A stretch of DNA of 36,735 bases from Discostella pseudostelligera (taxonomy: Eukaryota > Bacillariophyta > Thalassiosirophyceae > Thalassiosirales > Thalassiosiraceae), in contig JALLBK010000024.1 of assembly GCA_036940085.1 (NCBI GenBank), positions 1-36,735 on the forward strand, written 5' to 3'. The notes under the pieces were generated by a model, which was not told the origin of the DNA, ran no database searches, and was given only the letters and a program-made list of their open reading frames with translations. How positions within the stretch are numbered: position 1 is the stretch's first letter; every line of letters begins with the position of its first letter. This document shows, one piece after another, positions 1-10,444 of the stretch. A program made the position numbers and the translations under genes.

Positions 1-38
1 AGCGTCAGGGCAAGACCCTCTACGGTTTCGGCGGTTAA
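1..38 (+). CDS. Histone H4, 3' end only (partial)
   Basis: The window opens inside a coding region. Reading from base 3 gives RQGKTLYGFGG and then TAA at 36-38. This is the invariant carboxy terminus of histone H4, whose usual form is RQGRTLYGFGG, with one conservative R-to-K change. The two bases before it (ag) fit the end of the lysine codon that normally precedes RQG. Histone H4 forms the nucleosome core tetramer with H3 in the nucleus. Only 11 residues are visible, so nothing can be said about introns or promoter. The match is short but very characteristic. Confidence 0.88.
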   Translation, partial: RQGKTLYGFGG

Positions 39-389
39 ACAATGACCTCTCTTAGCCCTTACCTCATGTACCAACCGGATTTTCTAAAATCCACCCAACG
101 ATCAAAGATTCAATCTCATCCATGCTGTTCCATACCTTTAATATATCTGCGCCATACTTGTTCGATGTCTCCTCTTTTTCTATTTCAGTATTTTGCAGGG
201 TCTGGTGCATAGACTTCAGCTTCAGCCTGCGATTTGTTCATAAATCATACAGCACACTTTCATTTTTAAAATTCGAATCGTCGTCGTCGTGGCAACATCA
301 TCAATCGTTAAGATATCTAGATACTTACTCAATATTATCGAATTATTCGCCTTCGTTCATACATTCATTCATCATCGATAGAGCTCATA
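39..389. other. Intergenic: H4 3' flank and MKS1-like 5' flank
   Basis: No gene is supported here. A 105-codon open frame at 122-439 has serine/phenylalanine-rich composition, no recognisable domain, and runs into the start of the next gene. The stretch presumably holds the histone 3' untranslated region and the promoter of the MKS1-like gene. I saw no histone-type 3' stem-loop. Confidence 0.5.
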
Positions 390-2357
390 ATGTCGGAACT
401 TCCCTCCTATTATCACCTATCGCCAAAACAGATCGATGAGCTTTCATTTCGAGTTACTGTGCGATATGCTCGATGCAGTGGCGGAGGTGCACCAGAAGAG
501 GTTCTTGTCTCGAAAGATATTGCATGGCAGGAAAAGATTCCGAAAAGAACCGACGCTCGAAATCGGCCAGTTTGCATCTACACTTTCACCAACGCAGATG
601 TCATTCCATTCGGTGTGAAATTGCCCGGCGTCCGCACTAACGACTTGCAAATCATGACATCGGATAGTAGATTTTCGCTGAAAAACGACCTGCATCAACA
701 TGCGAAGTCAACACTTCAAATCGAAAAGAATGATCGAATATTTCGCGAAGATTTATGCCAGTTGATGGTTATCATGGCGGCAAATTGCGCGCAGCATTCT
801 ACCCAATCACAGGATGAAGTTTTGTGTGCCATTAAAGTCTACCAGAACACTGGACTCGTATCTTCTTTTCCTGCATGGAGTGAGGTAGAATCCGACGACT
901 ATGATTACAGTAGTGTGTTTATGAGTAACAGAAGTCTCGAAGATGTTTTCGACAAAGGCGCACGCTTAACAACTTACTCGTTTATTTTAGCCGGATCGGT
1001 CTATGAGTATGCTATTGAATGGAATGGAGTCAGATCCATAGGAGACGAGGCTGAACTCATGATTGATCAGCAGCACATCATCGACAAAGAAGCTGATGAC
1101 GAACGACGAGACCTGATTCGGAAGGAGTTTGATCCATATGACTGCATGCACGAAAAGAAAGGATATTGGAGCAACCACGCTCAAATTGAACTCGTATCTG
1201 CAAATGGATTTTCGGTTCCTAACTTATTGTTGTGCATGCCTCATGGACCCTCCATCGAAGTGCGATACAGAGTTATCAAGCGGAAGGTGCAAGATCACAA
1301 GGACGATGATGTGATCATTAAGGGTGCTACAGCAAGTGTTCAAAGCTATTCGCCAGAACGTGAAAGTTTGGAGTTTGTCACGAATTTCGTTGTTGCATTT
1401 GTCGGTGTCGCATTTGTAAGTCTTGAGGTTGGGATATTGAAACCACAATGCGGAAGTACTGACTCAGGTTGATTTTCTTTGCATATTTAATCTGCTGCAC
1501 CACGCCAGGCTTTATTGCTTCTACTGAGTTATACCGGAGGTGACGTTTTGCGAAGTGTGATGATATCAATTGTCCCGATTGTGCTCGTGTTCAACGCGAC
1601 AATCACTGGTGATACGACCCCTTGGCACATAAATCACCAATTTACGCTGCTATACGACAATAATGAAGGTGTCAAGTTGCCAAAAGATATAAATCGGAGA
1701 TACGCTGAGTCGTCACTAAATCTGGTCCTTGAGTTGCGCGTTTACCTCAAGCAGAATTTCGGTCTGATATCACTGGTAGGTTGTGGAACTGTTGATCTAC
1801 CAACAGAGCCAGGCGAATACGACGTCCATGTTAAAAACTGGAAACCAATTGCCGACACGCACATCAGTGAATCAAGAGCCCGTATGCATGACTTCTACCT
1901 TGGCTCATGCCTTAGTGAAATTGGTCCTCTAGATCCTGCTCCTACATCAGGAAACGAAAGTGCAATCGTCGGAGGTACAGATGCTACACTATTCAGCAAA
2001 GGAGGACTGTTGGCTGATTATTCAGGGAATGTACATGCGCGGATAACTGTATCAAGACTTGATTGGCTTCGTAAGAGTTCGGACTGGAAGGCAGAAGACT
2101 ATCAACATAATCGAGTTAAAATGCGCGAAACAGTTGATGAGGTGATATCACGAGTTCGGAGAAACAAACGCGGGAGGATGTCGAGAGTTCATACCTCATC
2201 TGTTCTAACTTCAACTAGCTTAAATGCATCTGAGTTTGCGAAGAGGAGACTTGACAGCGATGCACCGACAAAAGATGAGACCAAAAATATCATCGACGGC
2301 AAATTCTCCAATCGCACTGCTGAGGTATTGGAGCGGGTGAAGTCTCGTAAAGCGTAG
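390..2357 (+). CDS. MKS1: MKS1-like B9-domain ciliary transition-zone protein
   Basis: Exons 390-1415 and 1509-2357, joined in phase 0 across a 93-nt GT-AG intron (gtaagt donor, gccag acceptor), give 624 aa. The carboxy half matches the B9 domain (a C2-like fold) of Meckel syndrome protein 1, about residues 263-520. Marks are QIELVSANGF, then CGTVDLPTEPGEYDVHVKNW followed by KPI, then RMHDFYLGSCLSEIG and FSKGGLLADYSG. The same order occurs in animal MKS1 (GYG.VVLPATPG, TW.P, RRFFIGG). MKS1 works with B9D1 and B9D2 at the ciliary transition zone. The amino half (1-260) is divergent. An oddity is a strongly hydrophobic stretch around the exon junction (about 328-374), unlike known MKS1 proteins. 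The carboxy tail is basic. B9D1 or B9D2 is less likely because of the length. Confidence 0.75.
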
Positions 2358-2392
2358 GCGGAAACCTTGGTTGGCTGAAAGTAAAAAATGCA

Positions 2393-3298
2393 TTACTCCT
2401 TCTTCGTCGTCTTTTCCCTCTTCAAATCGTCCAAGAACTGCTTTGTGTTTGCTTTATACATCAAAATTTGCGCAAAGAGGATAGCGTTCAATGTAACACT
2501 CGCCCCATATGACCGTAAGATGTGAAAGTCGAACCCGATCTCCCTGATCGTAGTGGCAATGCGCACCAAGGAACCTGCCAAGTTCATCGACGTTGTAGCA
2601 ATCGACTGTGCACCAGTTTGTTTATTTACAAAGTTTGCTCTTATCTGCGCTCCACGTGTACTGACCAAAACAATAGGATTGTATACCATGAGAATGTAGT
2701 GGGTATTCGGTGTCAAGACTGTTCGATTATAGTACGTGAGGTCAATTCCAATTTGTTGTTTGCCAAATAAAGAGATTAGAAAGACCTGCAGGATGTGTTA
2801 AATTTCATGGGCGAGAAGCTTACCCTGAAATACTCCAAATAAATATGTGCAATATGCAGCCACTGCAGCAACAATGTCTGATTTTCCGATCTTTGGCTCA
2901 TACGCCCAAATGAGGCTAATCACCACCGTGGTCTGGAGTAGCACTGAAAATGTTTCCCCATAGGCCGTGAATGGATTCCCTCGCAAAATATTGTAGAATG
3001 CCGCATTGGAATACAAGATAACCTCTCCGTAAGATGCTACCACTGAGAGGCCAGCCACACTTTTGGATTGGAGAATATTCCGAATGACGGGCGCCTTGTT
3101 GATGCAGGAGGCGAAGATGATGCCAATGCCAATGGTTTTGGCAACTAGACGAGATAGACAGGGTGAGCTGAGAAGTGGGAGAGAATCGAGGCAGATTTTT
3201 GGTGATACCAGTGGAGAGGGATCGGATTCCCATATCCAGGTGGCTAGGGCGAGGATGAACCCGTTGTCGGATAGGGCAGAGACGGCACCCATGGTCAT
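2393..3298 (-). CDS. MPDU1: MPDU1-like PQ-loop protein (mannose-P-dolichol utilisation)
   Basis: Exon 1 is 2824-3298 and exon 2 is 2393-2718. A 105-nt intron (GTAAGC donor, CAG acceptor, phase 1) joins FGVFQ to VLTPNTHY, giving 266 aa. Two PQ-loop repeats are visible: KAPVIRNILQSKSVAGLSVV in the first half, and RGAQIRANFVNKQTGAQSIA in the second. Hydrophobic segments separate them, as in the MPDU1/Lec35 family (about 250 aa). MPDU1 is an ER membrane protein needed to use dolichol-phosphate mannose and glucose in N-glycan and GPI-anchor assembly. The gene is convergent with the MKS1-like gene (35 bp between stop codons) and divergent from the TTC38-like gene. Another CAG 31 bp further upstream on this strand would break the reading frame with the chosen donor, so the later acceptor is preferred. 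Confidence 0.85.
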
Positions 3299-3745
3299 GG
3301 TTGTTGTTGAGATTGTGGCGGCTGCTGCTGCAGTTTTGGTGTTGTCGTCGTTTTGGCGGGAAAGAAGATTCGCTGGAAGGATGGAATGACGTCACAATTC
3401 AAGATCTTTCTTTTTGGCGGGAAATAATATCTTCCAATTGGAATCTTCAACTTCCACGTGGAAAGAAATGAGCGGTGCTGAGAGGTGCTGACGTGGTGCT
3501 TCTGTCTTTCGACGGTGACTAGTCTCAGTCTGTCTGTCGACGTCGTATGGTCTCCGTCTGTCCGCTGTCCGTGTTGACTCGATTTAATCAAGCAACGCCA
3601 CCTCGAAGCCGATGGGAAATGGGAAGATAAGATAATATGGTGTGATGGATGGTGCCGGCCGCCCATCTTCTTCATCATGGCAGCGATGGCTATTACATTG
3701 ACGATGATAATTTGCCGTCGGCAGCGGCAGTGAAGGTGAAGGCAG
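3299..3745. promoter_or_regulatory. Divergent promoter region with CRE, E2F-like and G-box elements
   Basis: This gap lies between two divergent genes (MPDU1-like and TTC38-like). Visible elements are TTTTGGCGGGAAAG at 3351-3364, a perfect CRE palindrome TGACGTCA at 3387-3394, TTTTTGGCGGGAAATAAT at 3411-3428, the palindrome CCAATTGG at 3434-3441, and CCACGTGG (G-box core) at 3454-3461. GGCGGGAA resembles E2F/DP sites, TGACGTCA is the bZIP/CREB-type site, and CACGTG is bound by bHLH or bZIP factors. All lie within about 160 bp of the MPDU1-like start and 290-400 bp from the TTC38-like start. Function is inferred from consensus only. Confidence 0.5.
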
Positions 3746-6361
3746 ATGCGAATTAATATCTTGATCAATAAAACCAATACCAATAACATGCCTTCTCGGC
3801 TGCGACGTCTCCATGTCCACTGCGGTATGAATCGTTGTGTTTCTGAAATTCAACTCATGTCACATCCAATGATTGAACATCGCGTAGAAGGAAGGAGGTC
3901 ATCAACGATTTGCCGTTGTAGCTCCCATCTTGGTCGGCGATGTCAGTTCTTTTCTCCGTCGGTGACGGGTTTATCATTCCATGTAAACCTCACTCAACGA
4001 ATTCATTTTAGCACCAACAGCTTTTCAACTGATAGTCGGCGCGTAAGAAACAATGGTGCACCCGGTGTTGGTATTACGGATACTCTTGCTCCAGGTGGGC
4101 TGCATCGACATTCTGATTTCTTCGGAGAAGCAATCACTTTCGTCAAGAATTTGGATAGTAATTATATTGTTCAGGGAGTTCAATCGCAACAAAATCAATC
4201 CATCGACCAAAGGAATAGTATAGTATTATCTCGGTCCCAATCGACATCACCATCACTTGATAGCAACATTACTGATGCGATATCCTCCTTCGACGGTATG
4301 GCACTCTGCATTCTCTCCAAAGGATCTGCCAATCTTCACACTGGAAACGACGCTGCTGGACCCGATGCCAAATCATTTCATTCTTCGGCAATAGCGTGGA
4401 GTGAAATATTACAGCACGCTCGGGAATGGAATATGAATTCTACAGAACAATTTCCATCTATCACTACATCTCCGATGTTGGTGGTGGCTGCGGTTGCGCC
4501 AGTGGTAGCTCAGGGGGGAAATCACTATTTGCGTCGGATTGACAAATTACTGAGTGTTACTACTAGAGAGTCTGCCAATGTGCCGCCACCCAGTATGTGG
4601 ACCATGGCAAACTACGCAGTCTCGTTTCGCGATGCAACAATTGTCTCAAATCCAAATAAGAGTTCTAGTGCCCATTCAGGCACCAATTCGGAATCTTCAA
4701 TTCATCACCTATTAACTCCGAGAGAACGGTGGCATATGCATGCAATGCACCAATTATTACAAAATAATCATCGAGCGGCAATGGGTGCCTATCTTCGTCT
4801 GTTGGAACTGTTTCCTGGAGATTTGCTTGGGTTAAGTTTGGCATTAGATGTGGCTTATGCTCTGGGAGATTCAAATGCAGCATTACGGTACGTAACGTCT
4901 GCCATCATTGTTTTGTTCACTTGACAGGATGAATAGACATGTATTTACCCGACATCAACATCTCAATCTCACAGTGCGGCAACCAACGTCTCTACATACT
5001 GGAGAGAACGCGATGGAGGACCGTTACGACTTAAGCATTCTCATCCCGCTCAAAATTTGGCAACTTCACTTATATCGGTGGGCCTGTCCTCATCATCCCG
5101 TACATCCACCGCAGAACGCCTTGCCGAGTTAGCAATAGCACGCGATTCTGACGGCGCCGGAGGTATCTCCGTCTGGGCATTAACTCATTGCCTTGCATCA
5201 GAGGGTCGATCTTCGGAAATGGTTTCCAAGTTGGCTGGATTTGATGGAACGCAGTTTTATGAAGCCAGTGGATACTTGCATTTTTCATCAAGGATGAAGG
5301 GGTACGGAGCGACTGCGTTGTTGGATCGCAGTGGCGCTGGAGCCGATCGTTCAGCACTGAGGTTATATGATGGAGGATTTGGGAATGTTTTAGAGTACAG
5401 CGGAAACAATGTGAAGGGCATGGAGCGTGGTGGAGAGGATGTTTCTTTGAGGGAGATGAGAGTGCCTACGAATATCAAGGAAGATGTTGCAGGCGCGCTA
5501 GGTTCGATGATAACAGGCTGGTTTCGCGGTGGCGACAAAATCCAAAAAGAAAGTGATGATGAAGGTACAATAACACAGAGGAAGCAAAGACCGAAAACGC
5601 GAACGGTCGAAGATGTCCTGTGTTGGCTTCCTCCGAGCCCTGTTTTGCTCACTCATGCCACAGCATTGTTGTTTCGGCTTACTCTCTGTGGGGCAATATC
5701 TGAATCGGACGATAGGTGGGCGGATGCAAGAGTGGCTTGGACTTTGGCATTGAAAAGCGGCGATGCATCGGAGACGCAATGCACTTTGGAGTTTATGCCA
5801 TTGGCCATGGTAGCCTCGTCGTTGGTGATACACCCTGATGAGCTACTGAATGAAGTATCACAACCCCTGCATAGTATTCTTCAAGGGTTGCACAAAATGG
5901 GACATTTGATGAAACTTGGCAAGTATAAGACGATGCAAGTATCACCGCAGCAATTTGATTCATCAGAAGTTGAAGATTGGAGGGAGGTATTAACTCAATT
6001 AGCCAGCGCAAGAGACGGCTGTCAGCGATGGGATACGCCAACTGGAATGTCAAGTCCAATATACCATCCTCCTTATGCCGATTCTTCCTCCATCTCAAGT
6101 CGTCCAATCGGATGGGACTTTGACTTGCGACAATTTCTCGAATATGCTCTTTGTCATGCTGCAATGAAAGTTGGAGATTACGAGAGTTTATGTCTTGCCA
6201 GGGCTGTAATCAGCGAGGGTACCACCTTACGCCCCAACTGTCCTGAATTGTGGTTGAGATATGGAGTCGTTTTGGATATGTTGGGAGATGAAGTGGGAGC
6301 TGAGAACGCTCGAGCGGCAAGCATCAGTCTGGGAAGTGGAGAAGGCAGTGCATCCTTTTAA
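3746..6361 (+). CDS. TTC38-like tetratricopeptide-repeat protein
   Basis: Exons 3746-4887 and 4975-6361 join in phase 2 across an 87-nt intron (gtacgt donor, cacag acceptor), giving 842 aa. The core follows the TTC38 family. LTPRERWHMHAMHQLLQNNH, then LELFPGDLLGLSLALDVAYA and LGD, correspond to LTRREQLHV and L..HP.D.LAL...DAYF.LG. After the junction, VSTYWRERDGGPL, GISVWALTHCLASEGR and LRLYDGGFGNVL match the following conserved blocks. TTC38 proteins are TPR solenoids of unknown molecular function. Two insertions (about residues 60-300 and 540-640) make it much longer than animal TTC38 (about 470 aa). The amino end is Arg/Ser-rich and poor in acidic residues (MPSRLRRLHVHCG begins at the second ATG, 3788), which suggests a mitochondrial presequence. 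3788 is an equally good start. An earlier acceptor at 4927 leads to a premature stop. Confidence 0.75.
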
Positions 6362-6866
6362 GCGGTATGACACTCAAACAACGACGTACTGAATGCGAAT
6401 GAACGTTAACGATCTCTACACCTGCCAATAATGTCTCAAAATAGACCATCCGATTACAAACTAACCCCGTTAACATGTTGGCAGAGGAGAAGATTGGTCT
6501 TGGATGTTGGATGGTTTTTGATGGGCGGAATTGACACGTCAAAGTGACATCATAGTTGAGGAACAAGTCAGCTGCCACATCATGATGACATCACTTTTCT
6601 TCATCCATCGACGGCCAGGAGCGCTTGGTGTTCCTACACGTGGACTCAACCAAGGCGGCGGGAAGCTAGCGGGAAGATGCACACAAAAAATGGCACTTCC
6701 GTCTTCGGCGGCGCCGGCAGCACCAACACCAAACATCATTCAGTAGCAGTAGCAATAGCACCACTTTCGTCGCATTCAGTCTCGTGCCTGGAACATCTCA
6801 TCTATTAATCCGATATAATTGGGAGAATAGCAATCGCTGCAACAACAGCTACCGACAACAACAATC
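6362..6866. promoter_or_regulatory. Promoter region of the PEP carboxylase gene
   Basis: No gene is seen in this 505-bp gap. Candidate elements are TTGACACGTCAAAG at 6531-6544 (an inverted repeat, TTGAC and GTCAA, around AC), ACACGTGG with CACGTG at 6637-6642, and GGCGGCGGGAAG followed by GCGGGAAG at about 6654-6676. These are the same G-box and E2F-like types found upstream of other genes here. The TGAC..GTCA element is reminiscent of CRE half-sites reported in CO2-regulated diatom promoters, but it is not a perfect TGACGTCA, so that reading is weak. Confidence 0.4.
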
Positions 6867-9800
6867 ATGAGATTTAACATCTCTCTCCTCCTTGCCATCA
6901 TCGCCACGTCGTCGTCATCGTCGGCAGCCGGCTTTTCGCCGCTTGCGTTATTCCCCAAACCATCCTCCTCCGCCGCCGTCGCCAAGCCAACTATTTATTC
7001 GACGACGGCGTCCAATGACCTCTTCGAGCGCACCGTACGGGGTGGAGACGCTGAAGAGGCGGCATCATCTGTCGTCAGTGCATCATCTGAATCCACACCC
7101 TCCCTCACCCAACCACTCTGTGAGGCACCCGATCTAGACAGTATTGCCGACGCTCCCCTCATTGCCGACATTGAAATGCTATCCAACATGCTGGCTGATG
7201 TTGTGAAGCGGGAAAATCCCGTCGTGTACGACTTGTACACTACCTTCCGTAAGCTAGGTATGGATCGCGCCGCCAATCCCAATGATGTGGCCAGTATGGA
7301 ATCGTTCGAGGCCATGAAGAAATTGGCCTATGATATCAGTCCCCGTGATGCATTGGGGGTGATGAAGACATTTAGTATTGCACTAAATTTGGTTAATGCT
7401 GCCGAGGTTCATCATCGTATGCGTGCCGTGCGGGAGACGGACAAGAAGGCCGAGCAGGATCATGTGGGTCCGTTGCCCATGGTGGAGGATAGCATTCGTG
7501 GTACCATGGAAATATTGTTGGAGACAGATCAAGTGAGTGGACGGGGGGGTGTGGACCCAGAAAAGATATTTGAGAAGTTGATTACGCAAAAGTGTGAGAT
7601 TGTGTTGACGGCTCATCCTACCGAGGTGAATAGGAAGACGATTATTCGCAAATGTGAGTTTTGTTCCGTTGATTGGATAGAAAGCGCACGCTGTTTTTCA
7701 TGTGATGTGTGGTTAATTCGTATCTTTACTTCTCTTCTTTCACTAACCCTTGTGTGTGTTTCATTCTCTTTCAAATTATTAGATCGCAACATCTCAGAGT
7801 TGCTGGCATACCTCGAACGGCCCGACCTACATTCATTCGAGCGTGCCGAGGCCTTGAATAGCTTGCGAGGAATCATTGCTGCCATTTGGGGCTCGGATGA
7901 AATTCGGTAAGTCTATTGCTCTCTTGCAGATCTTCTGTTGACCATAATCAGTATTGAAATCATTGGTTGTCTCATTCGTCTGTTTTTTTTTCGAATACAG
8001 ACGTGTGAAACCCACCGTCCAAAAGGAGGCTGCGGGAGGCAATGCCGTCATTGAATCCGTCCTCTGGGACGCCGTGCCTCTCTACCTACGCAAACTTGAC
8101 GCTCAATGCCGCATCACTCTCGGGAAAAAGCTCCCCGTCGATGCCGCACCCATCAAATTTGCAAGCTGGATTGGAGGCGATCGCGATGGCAATCCCAACT
8201 GCACCCCCGAGGTGACTTTGGAGGTGATGACACACCAACGCCTACGTGCGGCGAAGTTGTTCTTGAATGAGTTGAATCAATTGTATTCGGATTTGGCCAT
8301 TAGCAGTCGTTTCTCAAAGGATCTGGAGAAGTTGGCGGCAAGTGTGAAGAAATCGGATGATGTTAGGGAGAAGTATCGTCGTGTTATTGGGCACTTACGC
8401 AAACGTCTTGTCAGGACAGTCAAGGATTGTGAGGCGAAGCTCCATCACATGAACGATTACACCCCCTTTACTTCGACTGAGCTTGCGTTCGGCGCTTTGG
8501 AGGGCTGGGAGGATGTGGAACCGATTGTTAAGGCAGAGGAGCTGATGGCACCATTGAAAGTTATTTATGACTCCTTAGTCAGCACTGGGTTTGAATTAGT
8601 TGCGGATGGACATGTCTCGGATGTAATCCGTCGCGTTGCGGTGTTTGGTATGACGTTGGTTCCCTTGGATATCCGTGAGGAGTCTACGAAGCATACCTTG
8701 GCTTTGGATGCGATCACTCGACACTTGGGCATAGGTAGTTACAAGGCGAGTATTTGTGAGATGAAAGTGCTGGACCAAATACCTCTTGCACGTGTTACTA
8801 ACTTCTTTTCGGCGAATAATTTCGATAGGAATGGGATGAAGCTGCGAGGTTGAACTGGCTTCAATCGGAACTAAACAACCGGAGGCCACTCTTCCGCATT
8901 CGTGACATTGAGGCAAACGCAATCGGTCTTGATCCTGATACAAGGAAGACCTTGATGGTATTCAAAGTTGCATCCGAACTTGAAGCAGAGTCGCTTGGAG
9001 CATATGTTATTAGTCAAGCAAATACGGCCAGTGACGTCCTAGCGGTCATGTTGCTACAGAAACAGTTTGGAATGACGGCAGCAAATGGAAAATTGATGCG
9101 TGTGGTCCCGCTGTTCGAAACCTTGGACGATCTAGCAAATAGCCCTGTGCAGCTTGAAACGCTCTTCCGCATCCCAAATTATGTCGGAGCAATCAATGGG
9201 AAGCAAGAAGTCATGGTTGGCTACTCGGACTCTGCGAAAGACGCTGGAAGGCTTGCTGCTTGCTGGGCACAATACACTGCCCAGGAGGAGATGGCGAAAA
9301 TTGCCGACAAGTATGGCATTGAGCTCACTTTCTTTCACGGAAAGGGAGGAACCGTGGGCAGAGGCGGCAACCCTGCTCTTTATCGAGCCGTCCTCTCACA
9401 CCCTCCCAACACGATTAATGGACGATTCCGTGTTACAGAACAAGGAGAGATGATCGGACAAAACTTCGGCTCGATTGAAATTGCGCAACGATCCATTGAT
9501 ATTTATACAGCGGCTCTCTTGAGAGAGTCTTTTGTTAAACATGTTGAACCTAAGCAAGAGTGGAGGGATCAGATGGAGCGTATAAGTGATGTCTCTTGCG
9601 CTGCATACAGAAAGACGGTGCGTGATGATCCGAAATTCGTCCCTTACTTCAGGCAGGCTACGCCTGAGCTTGAGCTCGGAAGATTGAATATCGGGAGCAG
9701 ACCTTCCAAGCGCAATCCCAAGGGTGGTGTGGAGAGTCTCAGGGCTATTCCATGGACTTTTGCATGGGCTCAGACTCGCATGCACCTTTCAGCCTGGCTG

Positions 9801-10363
9801 GGAGTTGGAGCTGGATTAGGCTCGGGAGTGAGTATTCATGAGAGAACCTTTGTCTTCCTGTGTAAGTGCTTGCTCATTCCTGATTCTGTCTTAATCTACC
9901 TTGCACATAGACTGAAGAGGACAAGGCAGTTCTTCGTGAAATGTATGAAGAATGGCCTTGGTTCCGCGAGATCATTTCGCTCATTTCGATGTTGATCTCG
10001 AAGACAGACTTTTCAATTACGAAGAATTACGATGAGCTACTTGTAGATCCTGAACTGATGAGCCTTGGTGACGACTTTAGGGTCAAGCTCGTGGAGACCC
10101 GTCAGGCAGTAATTGATGTTTCTGGTACTCATGATATCAGCGGGCCTCACGTTCAATTAATGCGAGCATCGTCGACCATTCGCAATCCATACGTTGATTC
10201 GATCAATGTCGTTCAGGCAGAGATACTTAAAGTCCTTCGCTCGATGCCCGATGATGATTCACCTGATCTTACTCCCGAGTTGAAGGCTATCAAGGACATC
10301 CGTACTGATGCTCTTCTTTTAACGATCAAGGGTATTGCACAAGGAATGAAAAACAGTGGGTAG
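6867..10363 (+). CDS. PEPC: Phosphoenolpyruvate carboxylase
   Basis: Five exons (6867-7653, 7783-7906, 8001-8745, 8829-9827, 9911-10363) keep phase and give 1035 aa. The enzyme carboxylates PEP with bicarbonate to oxaloacetate and phosphate. Signatures: TAHPTEVNRKT (catalytic His about 250), ASWIGGDRDGNP (GGDRDGNP 362-369), GYSDSAKDAGR, FHGKGGTVGRGGNP (from about 721), LNIGSRPSKR, IPWTFAWAQTRMHLSAWLG, and a terminal MKNSG like the usual NTG end. The plant-type amino-terminal phosphorylation motif is absent, so this is a bacterial/algal-type PEPC. The start gives a signal peptide (MRFNISLLLAIIATSSSSS) followed by AAGFSP and a Ser/Thr/Lys-rich stretch, suggesting entry into the ER and possibly the complex plastid or its outer compartments. 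The first Arg of the canonical FHGRGG loop is Lys here. The third intron starts with GC. The gene is convergent with the RDR gene (81 bp). Confidence 0.95.
8746..8828 (+). other. GC-AG intron within the PEP carboxylase gene
   Basis: The upstream exon ends ITRHLGIGSYK. The next exon must begin EWDEAARLNWLQSEL, as PEPC proteins have a comparable Glu/Trp-rich block at this place. The join that gives this uses donor AAG|GCGAGT and acceptor GATAG|GAA in phase 0, an 83-nt intron. Nearby GT dinucleotides at 8750 and 8756 would both lead straight to an in-frame TGA. The donor otherwise fits the consensus, as expected for GC-AG introns. Confidence 0.8.
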
Positions 10364-10444
10364 ATGATGAGTATGTGACGTGAAAATTACTTTACAGATG
10401 TTCCTACTCTCGTTGCAGTAAAATATTTAAACAGTATGTTACTA

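Noticed and set aside
122..439. 105-codon frame upstream of and overlapping the MKS1-like start
   Set aside because: Composition is unlike a protein domain and it overlaps the real start in another frame.
6531..6544. CO2-response (CRE) site upstream of PEPC
   Set aside because: The element is TGACACGTCA, not TGACGTCA; the two extra bases make a CRE reading doubtful.
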